Shown: piece after piece, positions 35,131 through 43,739 of the stretch
Layout: each line of letters starts with the position of its first letter
Numbering within the stretch: position 1 is the first letter of the stretch
Origin: Rhizobium sp. P40RR-XXII
GTDB taxonomy: Bacteria > Pseudomonadota > Alphaproteobacteria > Rhizobiales > Rhizobiaceae
DNA length: 64,000 bases
Reading direction: 5' to 3'
Assembly (NCBI RefSeq): GCF_012641405.1
Contig: NZ_JABAII010000008.1
Span: forward strand, 291,111-355,110
Translations under genes and position numbers: made by a program
The notes under the pieces: model-generated
The model's database searches: none
What the model was told of the DNA's origin: nothing
What the model saw: the letters and a program-made list of their open reading frames with translations, nothing else

Positions 35131-36636
35131 CTACTTGTAGATGAAGCCGACAGTGCCGTGGAAATCGGCATCGGCGACCGGCGGCCCATCCTTGCGGCCG
35201 TAGATCTTGTTGACACGATTCATGAAGAAGCCGCTGATATCGTTGCTCGGCGAGAAATTGTCGTCAGGGCGGGCAAGCTGGCTGCGGGCGACCGGACGCA
35301 CCAGATATGGTGTCGCGATAATGACCAGCTCGGTTTCGTCGCGCTGAAAGCTCTTCTGGCGGAACAGAGCGCCAAGGATTGGAATCTTCGAGGCGCCCGG
35401 CGTACCGTTGGTGGTTTGCTGAATGGTATCGCTCAAGAGACCGGCCAAAGCGATCGAGCCGCCGGACGGCAACTCCACCGAAGTATCAGCGGCGCGCTGG
35501 TTGTAGGTTGCCGTGCCTGCGTTTGCCGTGCCAACCGGATTAGAAACCTGGGTCTGCACATGCAGGGCGATTCGTCCGGCAGACAGCACGACAGGTGTGA
35601 AGGCCAAACTGATACCATAGGTGAAGGGTGTGACCGTGACGGTCCCGTCCTTGTTCGTAACGGCGTATAGCGTCTGACCGCCTGAATTGAAGGTCGCGGC
35701 CTGGCCGGAGATCGCCGTCAACGTGGGCTCAGCGAGCGTACGGACGGCGCCAGCCTGCTCAAGAGCACTGAGATAAGTGCTGATATTGTACTTGCCGATC
35801 GCGGTCTTGAACAGGCTGGCAAGACCGCCGCCACCGGCAGCGGCAGTGGCGTCAGGCGAAATATTGCCGAGCTGGGCGACCGTCAGGCCGGAAGAATTCC
35901 TGATGAGATTGTCGAAGCCGATCTGCTTCAGCACGCTGCGCTTGATTTCGGCGACCGTGACCTTGAGCGTCACCTGATCCTCGCCTTCGATCTGCAACAT
36001 ATTGACGATCTGCGAGGTTTGCCGCGTTTCGGCGAAAATGGCGACCGCGTTGTTGTCGCCGCTGCCCGAGGCAGTCTGGTTTCGAGTCGTAGCTTCGCCG
36101 CCCTTCAGGAAAGCTTGGGCGAGCTGCTCAGCCCGCGTCGCATCCTGCGGTGTGCGCACCGTGCCGGTCATGACGATGTTGTCGGAAACGATCTCGACAT
36201 TGATGTCGGAGTCGGGAATGAAGCGCTTGAGATTGGCCTGTAGCCCAGCAATGTCGCGCTCGATCTGGAGATCGAGGCTGACGATTTCCTTGCCGTCCGC
36301 GCCGAAGACGAAGATGTTGGTCTGGCCGACGGTCTTACCGAAGAGATAAATACGGCGCGAGGTGCGTGTTACCGCATCCGCCATCTTTGGATCGGAAACA
36401 AGGATATCGTGCGCATCGGCCGGTAGATCGACGACGAGCGCCTTGTTGAGGCCGAGCTTCAATGTGCGCTTCGTGCCAAGGCCGGCGATGGTGACGATGC
36501 TGTCAGAGCCATCCGCAAGGGCTGCGGGAGTGCGCAGAAAGGCCGGAAGATCCGCCAGAGGCAGACCTGCAAAGGCAACCGAGAAGGAAAGGATTGCAGC
36601 GAGAGGAAGGCTGGCTTTGTTGCTTATCTTGACCAT
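35131..36636 (-). CDS. cpaC: Tad pilus outer-membrane secretin CpaC/RcpA
   Basis: 501 residues from ATG 36636, which has a GAAGGG site; the frame also holds an ATG at 36654. A signal peptide comes first. Then follow the pilus N-domain (LKLGLNKALVVDLPADAHDI, GQTNIFVFGADGKEI), a BON-like segment (NIVMTGTVRTPQDATRAEQL), and the secretin domain with VTLKVTVAEIKRSVLKQIG, VELPSGGSIALAGLLSD and KIPILGALFRQKSFQRDETE. It forms the outer-membrane channel for the pilus. The N-domain is duplicated as a separate small gene at 38832. Confidence 0.95.
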   Translation of the reverse strand: MVKISNKASLPLAAILSFSVAFAGLPLADLPAFLRTPAALADGSDSIVTIAGLGTKRTLKLGLNKALVVDLPADAHDILVSDPKMADAVTRTSRRIYLFGKTVGQTNIFVFGADGKEIVSLDLQIERDIAGLQANLKRFIPDSDINVEIVSDNIVMTGTVRTPQDATRAEQLAQAFLKGGEATTRNQTASGSGDNNAVAIFAETRQTSQIVNMLQIEGEDQVTLKVTVAEIKRSVLKQIGFDNLIRNSSGLTVAQLGNISPDATAAAGGGGLASLFKTAIGKYNISTYLSALEQAGAVRTLAEPTLTAISGQAATFNSGGQTLYAVTNKDGTVTVTPFTYGISLAFTPVVLSAGRIALHVQTQVSNPVGTANAGTATYNQRAADTSVELPSGGSIALAGLLSDTIQQTTNGTPGASKIPILGALFRQKSFQRDETELVIIATPYLVRPVARSQLARPDDNFSPSNDISGFFMNRVNKIYGRKDGPPVADADFHGTVGFIYK

Positions 36637-36650
36637 GATGTCGGCCCTTC

Positions 36651-37466
36651 TCACTGTGGTTTCGGCCCGGTTGGGCCATCGGTCACGATCGCTCCCGACT
36701 TGATGACCTGGACAAGGCCGCCGCCATTGTCGCCGGCCAGAAGATAGTCGGCCGCCGTCGTATCGGGCTGCTGCGCATCGGCGACGGAGCGCAATGCCAG
36801 CGTCAGGCGGTCGGCCATCTGGTGCGCGACGGCCAGAACCTTCGTCTGGTCCGGTGTCAGCTCGAGCGTCGCGGTGGCACCGACGGCAGCCTTGCTTCCA
36901 TCCTGCTTTTCCTCGATCTGCTGGTCGACGGCCAGGACGCGTACGTTGCTCAGCACCGTTTCCGTGACGAGCTGCTGCTGCGAGCCCTTGCGGACCATGA
37001 TCACATCGACACGATCATTCGGGAGGATGAAACCGCCGGCGCCGGTGGCGACGGAAATCTCGGTGGCGACGGCCCGTTTGCCGGCTGGCAACAATGAAGA
37101 GAGGATGCGGCTGTTGGCGTCCGCGACCTTTTCCTCGCGGATCGGCTCGCCCTCGAATATCGGCAAACGAACGACCGCGCCGTTTAGATCCTTCAAGGCA
37201 TCGGGCCGCTCGCTCTGGGTTATGAGACCTTTGACGACGCCGCTTTCCGGCCATGCCATCCATTGAATTGTTTTTTCATTCAGACGGGAGCCGACGGGCA
37301 GATTGGCGCTCGCAACCAGCACATTGGTCGTTGCTTCCTTTTCCACGATCGCCGCGATCTGCTGGGGCACGATATCGCGCGAACCAGCCAGGCGCATCGC
37401 CAGCAGGCCGGCCATCCCGGCCGCGGCGGCTGCCACTGCGAGTATCATTATGCGAGCGGGTTTCAT
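36651..37466 (-). CDS. cpaB: Tad pilus assembly protein CpaB/RcpC (SAF domain)
   Basis: 271 residues from ATG 37466, which has AAGGA six bases before it; an ATG two codons earlier abuts the site. A single N-terminal helix (IMILAVAAAAAGMAGLLAM) is followed by a SAF domain (VLVASANLPVGSRLNEKTI) and the RcpC/CpaB segment (AISTEI-like VATEISVATGAGGFILPND, VDVIMVRKG). It acts in the periplasm with the secretin. It is followed by cpaC after 14 bases. Confidence 0.93.
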   Translation of the reverse strand: MKPARIMILAVAAAAAGMAGLLAMRLAGSRDIVPQQIAAIVEKEATTNVLVASANLPVGSRLNEKTIQWMAWPESGVVKGLITQSERPDALKDLNGAVVRLPIFEGEPIREEKVADANSRILSSLLPAGKRAVATEISVATGAGGFILPNDRVDVIMVRKGSQQQLVTETVLSNVRVLAVDQQIEEKQDGSKAAVGATATLELTPDQTKVLAVAHQMADRLTLALRSVADAQQPDTTAADYLLAGDNGGGLVQVIKSGAIVTDGPTGPKPQ

Positions 37467-37632
37467 GGTCATTCCTTGAGGAACAGGATTCTTCGCCCTG
37501 TAGAATGACCGGCAATTGGTGTAATTATGGTTAATGGTATGTTACATTTATGATTACTTAACCCTAATTACTTGATTTATATTAGTGACTACACATATAT
37601 TGTACTTAGGATTTTACCAATCGTCGCGCAGT

Positions 37633-38145
37633 TTAAAGTGCACTCTTGGTCATCGCAATCAAAAGGGGCGAAGAAGGGAACGCGAGGATTCCCCCGATTG
37701 CAATAGCTATTCCGTATGGAATTTTCTTGGCAACCGTCAAGGAGCTAGGCATCGGAAGACCAATAGCTGAAATGATGCTTGCTTGCGATCGGAGCCAAAC
37801 GATAAAAACCGTAACTACACCGCCAATAAATGCGACATAGACAAGAAATATTACCACCGAAAGATCGAAGCCAAACCAAAGAGCGGCAGCTGCTAACAAT
37901 TTCGCATCTCCGCCGCCCATAACATTGAGCGCAAACAACGCAAAACACGCAGCAAAAACGACACCGGCGACAGCCAGATGTATGCCGATTTCTGTAAATG
38001 GCAGGCCATATGTGGGAGCGAGCACAAAAAACGCGATTGCGAGGGCCAAGCTCACCCTATTCGGAATTGTCATAGTCAGCAGGTCGGATATCGCCGCTAA
38101 CGACATGCACAGGGGAAATATGGATAGCGCCAAAGTTCCGAGCAC
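37633..38145 (-). CDS. cpaA: Prepilin peptidase CpaA/TadV (A24 family)
   Basis: 170 residues with about five to six helices. The two catalytic aspartates are visible: Asp21 in AISDLLTMTIPNRVS and Asp80 in GGGDAKLLAAAALWFG. It cleaves the leader of the Flp pilin and the TadE-like pseudopilins after glycine. Sequence is more AT-rich than its neighbours. It lies 90 bases after the flp gene, with an inverted repeat between them, and 166 bases before cpaB. Confidence 0.92.
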   Translation of the reverse strand: MLGTLALSIFPLCMSLAAISDLLTMTIPNRVSLALAIAFFVLAPTYGLPFTEIGIHLAVAGVVFAACFALFALNVMGGGDAKLLAAAALWFGFDLSVVIFLVYVAFIGGVVTVFIVWLRSQASIISAIGLPMPSSLTVAKKIPYGIAIAIGGILAFPSSPLLIAMTKSAL

Positions 38146-38174
38146 AATAAATCCCCACCCCGAAATCTGAAATT

Positions 38175-38206
38175 CGGAAACCGCCCATTTTATCGAGCGG
38201 TTTCCG
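38175..38206 (-). terminator. Hairpin between flp pilin and cpaA (partial terminator/attenuator)
   Basis: Perfect 10-base arms (38197-38206 and 38175-38184) with a 12-base loop lie 30 bases after the pilin stop in the direction of the operon. The following bases hold only short T runs, so the stem probably stops part of the transcripts or protects the pilin mRNA, giving more pilin than assembly proteins. Confidence 0.6.
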
Positions 38207-38235
38207 TGAAGTATTACGCCTTCAGAACAAAAGTC

Positions 38236-38427
38236 TTACTTGGTACCGATATCCTTGCCAGACTTGTTCATCTGGTCAGAAATGTTCGTGAACGTCGAGC
38301 TGAGCGTACCGCCCAGGGTGGTTGCACCGGCAATGATAGCAACGGAGATCAGGGCAGCGATCAGACCGTATTCGATTGCGGTTGCGCCCGACTCATCCTT
38401 CAGGAAACGCGAAAAAAGCTTAGACAT
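38236..38427 (-). CDS. flp: Flp/Fap-type major pilin
   Basis: 63 residues. A basic leader (MSKLFSRFLKDESG) ends with glycine 14; cleavage there gives ATAIEYGLIAALISVAIIAG, with the Glu at +5 and the Glu-Tyr pair of Flp pilins. The hydrophobic helix and a short polar tail complete the pilin. A GTGGAG site precedes ATG 38427. First gene of the minus-strand tad operon, facing a 404-base gap that should contain its promoter. Confidence 0.96.
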   Translation of the reverse strand: MSKLFSRFLKDESGATAIEYGLIAALISVAIIAGATTLGGTLSSTFTNISDQMNKSGKDIGTK

Positions 38428-38831
38428 GAATTTAACTCCACTTTGTTGACAGCACGTCCGCCAACTGTTGCCGTTGATCGGATGAGTTGCACGGTAATCG
38501 TCCGCCGTTTCTATCGCTTTAAGGAATTGGGTTAATGAATTTTGAATAGTGAAGTGAAAAAAGAATAGTAAATATCGAATTCATGTCTTGCCATGCATTT
38601 TTAAAGAACTTCTTCAGCCAAAAGAAAATTATTAGATGCATTAATATTAGCAGCTTATACGATTCGTCTCAAAGCAACGCATTTGAGACATGAACGACGA
38701 AGATGAAAGCCATTTACGGGACGCCTGCATCATAAATACACGGACAGCATCACCCTTAATCGTTCATTCACCATTCTTTCCCATTCTGTCAGACAAACTA
38801 TTTCGCCATACGCTTTCCAAGAGGCCAAGCC
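38428..38831. other. AT-rich divergent promoter region of the Tad locus
   Basis: 404 bases without a gene between the flp pilin and the plus-strand pilus genes. The middle (38520-38660) is markedly AT-rich in a GC-rich genome. I see no clear repeats. Promoters for both directions presumably lie here. Confidence 0.5.
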
Positions 38832-39257
38832 ATGCCAATCGGCGGCAGAATCGCATTCCTCGCCGGCATCGTTGCCATGGCCGGCTTGACGCCGCAGCTC
38901 TCCAGCGCCGCCGGAGAAAGCCTGCTGCGCGTCTATATGGATCACGCGCGCGTCTTGAAGCTCGATCGCCCCGTCAGCAAAGTCATCGTCGGCAATTCGC
39001 AGGTCGCCGACGCCACCGTTGCCGATCCAAAGACCATCGTGCTGACAGGCCGCAGTTTCGGAACGACGAATATCATCCTGCTCGACGCCGACGGCAATGC
39101 CATCGTCGATGAGCAGATCCTGGTGTCGATCGATGAAGGCAATACGGTCCGTGTTTTCCGGCAGACGGATCGCGCCGTATTGTCATGCACGCCCAATTGC
39201 GAACAGCATGCCCAGCAGAACAACACGGCGACGACGGCTTCGGCGACCGGGCAATAG
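38832..39257 (+). CDS. Stand-alone pilus secretin N-domain protein
   Basis: 141 residues. A signal peptide (IAFLAGIVAMAGLTPQLSSAAG) is followed by a domain that closely parallels residues 60-130 of the CpaC secretin of this locus: LKLDRPVSKVIVGNSQVADATV, IVLTGRSFGTTNIILLDADGNAIVDEQ. No secretin domain follows; the protein ends with SCTPNCEQHAQQ, whose two cysteines may form a disulphide. It starts the plus-strand part of the Tad locus, so it is likely a periplasmic partner of the pilus machine. AGAGG lies eight bases before the start. Confidence 0.87.
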   Translation: MPIGGRIAFLAGIVAMAGLTPQLSSAAGESLLRVYMDHARVLKLDRPVSKVIVGNSQVADATVADPKTIVLTGRSFGTTNIILLDADGNAIVDEQILVSIDEGNTVRVFRQTDRAVLSCTPNCEQHAQQNNTATTASATGQ

Positions 39258-39411
39258 TTACATTCGACAATGTAGATATTCTAAAATACATTCAAGATAT
39301 TACGTGCCAAGTAATAATCCCCGTTTCCTCTAAATATGAATAGAGAAGAGAAACGGATTATCAAGAAAACAACTCTAGTGTCCTCCGCGTATAAATCGCC
39401 GCGGATTTCCC

Positions 39412-40047
39412 ATGACGCCAGATAGTGATCTTCTCGCCAATGTAAGTCATGCCAGGCCGCGTGCCCGAGGCGGCTTGCGCGAATTGTTGCGCTCGCGGGA
39501 CGGCGCGGCGGCCATCGAATTCGCCATGCTTGCCATTCCCTATTTCCTGATCGTCTTTGCCATTATCGAGACCTTCGTTGCCTTCACTGCCGAGCAGGTC
39601 GTTTCAAACGCCGTCGACACCCTGGCGCGTCAGATTAGAACCGGGCAGATCACGGCCGATCCCAACAAAACCTCCTATACGACGTCGCAGAAGTTCCGTC
39701 AGGCATTCTGCAACGAGATTGCCGTGCTCATCACCTGCTCCGCATCCGAACTGCAGACGCCGGCAAACCTCTACCTCGATGTGGAGACCTATTCGAGCTT
39801 CGCATCCATGCCGACGACGATCCCTCGCAAGTCGTCGACCGATCCCTATTCCGATCTCAATACTTCGAGTTTTACTTTCGCGCCCGGCGGCGCCAAGTCG
39901 CTCAACATGGTGCGCGCCTATTACCGCTGGCAGGTCATTACGGATCTGCTGCGCCCCTATCTTACCAATGTACGTCCATCCGACGGCTCGGCGTCAGTCT
40001 ATCTCATCGTCGCGACCGCCGCCTTCCAGAACGAGAACTATCCGTGA
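39412..40047 (+). CDS. tadE: TadE-like pseudopilin
   Basis: 211 residues. A 31-residue leader ends in RSRDG, followed by AAAIEFAMLAIPYFLIVF with the +5 glutamate of prepilin-like proteins and one long membrane helix. The rest is periplasmic with two cysteines (AFCNE, LITCSAS). TadE/TadF-type pseudopilins are processed by the CpaA peptidase and are needed for Tad pilus formation. Its stop overlaps the start of the next pseudopilin gene. Confidence 0.9.
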   Translation: MTPDSDLLANVSHARPRARGGLRELLRSRDGAAAIEFAMLAIPYFLIVFAIIETFVAFTAEQVVSNAVDTLARQIRTGQITADPNKTSYTTSQKFRQAFCNEIAVLITCSASELQTPANLYLDVETYSSFASMPTTIPRKSSTDPYSDLNTSSFTFAPGGAKSLNMVRAYYRWQVITDLLRPYLTNVRPSDGSASVYLIVATAAFQNENYP

Positions 40048-40634
40048 GCGGCCCTGCGACCATGATCGAAAAGGATATGATGTCGCGGAGCATTCTGCGG
40101 CGCTTTGCCCGCGATGAACGCGGCGTCGGCGCGATCGAATTCGCCATCCTTTTTCCCGTATTGCTGATGCTTTACCTAGGCGCCTTCGAGCTCACCGTCG
40201 GCCTCAATGTCTCCAAGCGCGCCAGCCGCTCGGCGGGATCGATCGCCGATATCGTTTCGCAGCAGTCGAGCGTTACCAAGTCGGTGCTTGCCACCATGCC
40301 CTCGGTAGCGGGCGCGATCTTCGCGCCCTACGGCACGACCGGCATGACGTTGAAGATCACCGGCATTGCGATCGACGCGACAGGCAAGGCAACGGTGGCA
40401 TGGTCCTGGGCACAGGACGGGACGGCCCCCTATTCTTCCGGCACGACCATTACCCTGCCGGCCAATATGAACCAGGCAAGCACCTTCCTGGTCCGCAGCG
40501 AGCTTTCCCTTCCCTACCAGCTCATCAGTTTCGGCGCCAATTTCCTGCCGAGCGGTACGAACCAAATCACCATCAGCCGGCAATATTACTATCGTCAGCG
40601 TGTCGGCAATTCGATCAGCTGCAGCGATTGCTGA
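40044..40634 (+). CDS. TadE/TadF-like pseudopilin
   Basis: 196 residues from GTG 40044, which overlaps the previous stop as GTGA; ATG codons at 40062 and 40077 are alternatives. The leader ends FARDERG and the helix begins VGAIEFAILFPVLLMLYLG with the +5 glutamate. The C-terminal periplasmic part ends with SCSDC. It is the last pilus gene on the plus strand, 138 bases before deoB. Confidence 0.88.
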   Translation: MSGPATMIEKDMMSRSILRRFARDERGVGAIEFAILFPVLLMLYLGAFELTVGLNVSKRASRSAGSIADIVSQQSSVTKSVLATMPSVAGAIFAPYGTTGMTLKITGIAIDATGKATVAWSWAQDGTAPYSSGTTITLPANMNQASTFLVRSELSLPYQLISFGANFLPSGTNQITISRQYYYRQRVGNSISCSDC

Positions 40635-40771
40635 GCGCCTGTCGTCGCGACACTGCCTATGCAGGCCATTGCAAAACGGAAAATTGCCAACTCGATGCCT
40701 CCGTTATATGGGTGACGTCCAATATCCCGGAAGACCTCCTCTGGGATGACGACATTCTTATCGGGTGATGT

Positions 40772-41992
40772 ATGGCGCGCGCCTTTCTCTTCGTTCTGGA
40801 TTCCTTCGGCGTCGGCGGCGGCCCGGATGCGGTAAGCTATGGTGACGAGGGTGCGGATACGCTCGGCCATATCGCCGAATTCTGCGCGGCGGGCGCTGCC
40901 GACCGCGAAGGCTTGCGCCAGGGGCCGCTGGTGCTGCCCAATATGTCCGGTCTCGGCCTCATGGAGATCGCCAAGGCGGCAACGGGCAGCTATCCCGCCG
41001 GCATGCCGCTGCCGGAAAAGCTGTATGGTCTCTATGGCTGCGCGAGCGAAGTCTCCCGCGGCAAGGATACGCCGTCGGGCCATTGGGAGATCGCCGGAAC
41101 GCCCGTCATGTTCGATTGGGGTTACTTTCCGTCCGAAGGCGATGCCTTCCCGCCGGAACTGGTGAAAGCCATCTGCGAGGCGGCCGATCTGCCCGGCATT
41201 CTCGGCAATTGCCATGCCTCGGGTACGGATATCATTGCAAAGCTCGGCGAAGAACACATCCGCAGCGGTAAACCCATCTGTTATACCTCGTCCGATTCCG
41301 TCTTCCAGATCGCCGCGCACGAGCAGCACTTCGGGCTCGATCGGCTGATTGGCCTCTGCACGATCGTGCGCACGCTGCTCGATTCCTACAATATCGGCCG
41401 CGTCATTGCCCGCCCCTTCGTCGGGGAGACCGTGGCCACATTCGAGCGTACCGGAAATCGCCGCGACTTCTCCGTGCCGCCGCCGGAGCCGACGCTGCTC
41501 GATCGCCTCGTCAAGGCCGAGCGCACGGTGCATGCCGTCGGCAAGATCGGCGATATCTTCGCGCATCAGGGTATTTCAAAGGTCATCAAGGCCAATGGCA
41601 ACATGGCGCTGATGGACGCGACATTGAAGGCCATGGACGAAGCTGCCGACGGCGATCTGGTCTTCACCAATTTCGTCGATTTCGACATGGTCTACGGCCA
41701 TCGCCGCGACGTGCCGGGCTATGCCGCAGCGCTCGAAGCCTTCGATGCACGGCTGCCTGAGGTGCACGAGAAGCTCAAGGCCGGCGATCTCGTCGTGCTG
41801 ACGGCCGACCATGGTTGCGACCCGACCTGGCGCGGCACCGATCACACGCGCGAACGCGTGCCTGTCATGGCTTACGGACGAGGCATCCGCTCGCGCTCCA
41901 TCGGCATCCGCCAGACCTATGCCGATATCGGCGAGACGGTCGCGCGTCATCTTGGCATTGCGGCCGGGCCGCACGGGAGGAGTTTCCTTTGA
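40772..41992 (+). CDS. deoB: Phosphopentomutase
   Basis: 406 residues. The alkaline-phosphatase-fold metal motifs are present: FLFVLDSFGVGG with Asp10, GKDTPSGHWEIAG, and LVVLTADHGCDPTWRGTDHTRE near the C-terminus. It interconverts (deoxy)ribose 1- and 5-phosphate using manganese, linking nucleoside phosphorylases to central metabolism. Its stop overlaps the start of add by four bases. It opens the plus-strand nucleoside salvage genes. Confidence 0.96.
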   Translation: MARAFLFVLDSFGVGGGPDAVSYGDEGADTLGHIAEFCAAGAADREGLRQGPLVLPNMSGLGLMEIAKAATGSYPAGMPLPEKLYGLYGCASEVSRGKDTPSGHWEIAGTPVMFDWGYFPSEGDAFPPELVKAICEAADLPGILGNCHASGTDIIAKLGEEHIRSGKPICYTSSDSVFQIAAHEQHFGLDRLIGLCTIVRTLLDSYNIGRVIARPFVGETVATFERTGNRRDFSVPPPEPTLLDRLVKAERTVHAVGKIGDIFAHQGISKVIKANGNMALMDATLKAMDEAADGDLVFTNFVDFDMVYGHRRDVPGYAAALEAFDARLPEVHEKLKAGDLVVLTADHGCDPTWRGTDHTRERVPVMAYGRGIRSRSIGIRQTYADIGETVARHLGIAAGPHGRSFL

Positions 41993-42960
41993 CATCGCAT
42001 TTGAAGAAAGTGGAGCTGCACTGCCATCTGGAGGGTGCTGCCCCGCCGGCGCTGACGCTGGCACAGGCAGAAAAATATGGCGTCGATACCAGCGCCTTCC
42101 TCAGGGACGGCGTTTATCTCTGGAAGGATTTTGCCGAGTTTCTCGTCTGCTACGACAAGGTTTCCGAAGTCTACCGCACCGAGGAAGACTATGCGCTGCT
42201 GACGGAAACCTATCTGGAAGAGCTTGCCGAGATCGGCACGATCTATAGCGAACTCATCGTCTCGCCCGATCACGGCGACCGCATCGGCCTCGGCGCCGAT
42301 GCCTATATGGCCGGCGTTTCGGCCGGCATCCGCGCCGCCAAGGCAAAGACCGGCATCGAGGCGCGGCTCATCGTCACCGGCGAACGTCACTTCGGCCCGG
42401 AGCGGGTGGCGAAGGCGGCGGAATATGCGGCCCAAAGCGACAATCCGCTGATCACCGGCTTCAACATGGCCGGCGAGGAGCGCATGGGTCGCGTCGCCGA
42501 TTATGCCCGCGCCTTCGACATCGCGCGCGAGGCGGGGCTCGGCATCACCATCCATGCCGGCGAGGTCTGCGGCTCCTTTTCCGTTGCCGATGCCGTCGAA
42601 CTGGTGCGCCCTGATCGCATCGGCCATGGCGTGCGCGCCATCGAGGATATGGACCTTGTGAGGCGCCTTGCCGATCTCGGCACGGTGCTGGAGGTGTGCC
42701 CCGGTTCCAACGTCGCGCTGAATGTCTTTCCGGATTTCCAGTCGCATCCGCTGCGCAGGCTGCGTGATGCCGGCGTGAAGGTGACGATAAGTTCCGATGA
42801 TCCGCCCTTCTTCCACACCTCGCTGAAGCGCGAATACGAGCTGGCGTCGTCAGCCTTTGGCTTCAGCGACGGCGAAATCAACGCCATGACCCGCACGGCG
42901 ATCGAAGCGGCGTTTGTGGACGAGGCGACACGGGCGACGTTGTTGGCGAGGCTAAAATAA
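41989..42960 (+). CDS. add: Adenosine deaminase
   Basis: 323 residues if started at TTG 41989, which overlaps the deoB stop as TTGA and follows a GGGAGGAG site. The longer open frame upstream lies inside deoB. Zinc ligands His11 and His13 are in ELHCHLEGA; ITIHAGEVCGS and TISSDDPPFFHTSL supply the remaining metal and catalytic residues. It deaminates adenosine or deoxyadenosine to inosine forms, feeding the purine nucleoside phosphorylase encoded at 47156. Translationally coupled to deoB. Confidence 0.94.
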   Translation: MTSHLKKVELHCHLEGAAPPALTLAQAEKYGVDTSAFLRDGVYLWKDFAEFLVCYDKVSEVYRTEEDYALLTETYLEELAEIGTIYSELIVSPDHGDRIGLGADAYMAGVSAGIRAAKAKTGIEARLIVTGERHFGPERVAKAAEYAAQSDNPLITGFNMAGEERMGRVADYARAFDIAREAGLGITIHAGEVCGSFSVADAVELVRPDRIGHGVRAIEDMDLVRRLADLGTVLEVCPGSNVALNVFPDFQSHPLRRLRDAGVKVTISSDDPPFFHTSLKREYELASSAFGFSDGEINAMTRTAIEAAFVDEATRATLLARLK

Positions 42961-43024
42961 TCAACGCTCTGGATTGAAATGTGTACCATAGAGCGGTACA
43001 TTCGCCCATCCCGGGAGCCAAAGT

Positions 43025-43321
43025 ATGATCGTAAGCTTTCGAGATGATTGGCTGCGTGATTTTTTTGTCGAAGACGTACACTCGAAGAAAATACCGGCCG
43101 ATCTGGATAGCCGCCTGTTTCGCAAGCTTCAGATGATCGACGATGCGGTGACGGACCAAGATCTACGGATACCTCCCAGCAATCATTTCGAGAAATTGCG
43201 CGGCAATCTCGAGGGTTTTCGCTCGGTCCGTGTCAACAAGCAATGGCGGCTTATCTTCCGATGGGATAGCGGCCGTGGCGAAGCGGCGGACATCTATCTG
43301 GCCGACCATAGCTATCGGTAG
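43025..43321 (+). CDS. higB: HigB-like toxin (RelE/ParE superfamily)
   Basis: 98 residues. The HigB pattern is plain: MIVSFRDDWLRDFF, RLFRKLQMIDDA, then PPSNHFEKLRGNLEGFRSVRVN followed by QWRLIFRWDSG and a C-terminal YLADHSYR. Such toxins cut ribosome-bound mRNA. A GGGAG site precedes the start. The antitoxin gene begins 10 bases after its stop; toxin-first order is typical of higBA. Confidence 0.93.
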   Translation: MIVSFRDDWLRDFFVEDVHSKKIPADLDSRLFRKLQMIDDAVTDQDLRIPPSNHFEKLRGNLEGFRSVRVNKQWRLIFRWDSGRGEAADIYLADHSYR

Positions 43322-43331
43322 GGCAATTGCG

Positions 43332-43637
43332 ATGTTGATGACAAAACGTAAGCCGGCAAGTGTCGGCGAGATATTGGTCGAAGAGTTCATGGAACCCATG
43401 GGTCTGACGCAAAGTGCGTTGGCCGAGGCCATGGGCGTCCAGCGCAAGCATGTGAATGAACTATGCAATAATCGCCGCGGCGTGACGGCTGCAACGGCAC
43501 TCATCCTTGCTCGCGTGTTCGGCAATAGCCCGGAGTTCTGGCTGAACGTACAACGGCGCAATGACCTGTGGGAGGTCATGCACTCTCCGCATGGGCGCGA
43601 GAGGATCGAGCGCGCCCGCCCGTTGTCCGCGGCATGA
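43332..43637 (+). CDS. higA: HigA-like antitoxin (XRE family)
   Basis: 101 residues from ATG 43332 (an ATG at 43338 is also possible; upstream codons overlap higB). The helix-turn-helix is LTQSALAEAMGVQRKHVNELCNN, followed by the family motif FGNSPEFWLNVQRRNDLWE. It neutralises HigB and represses the pair. The module sits between add and upp, interrupting the nucleoside genes. Confidence 0.94.
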   Translation: MLMTKRKPASVGEILVEEFMEPMGLTQSALAEAMGVQRKHVNELCNNRRGVTAATALILARVFGNSPEFWLNVQRRNDLWEVMHSPHGRERIERARPLSAA

Positions 43638-43739
43638 GTTTGGGGATGATATCGGGAGTTTTTCCCTATTTTCTTGCACCAGAGGCGATTTCCGTGAAAG
43701 AACCATCTCATATCGCGGAATTACTGGAAGGCTGAAACC

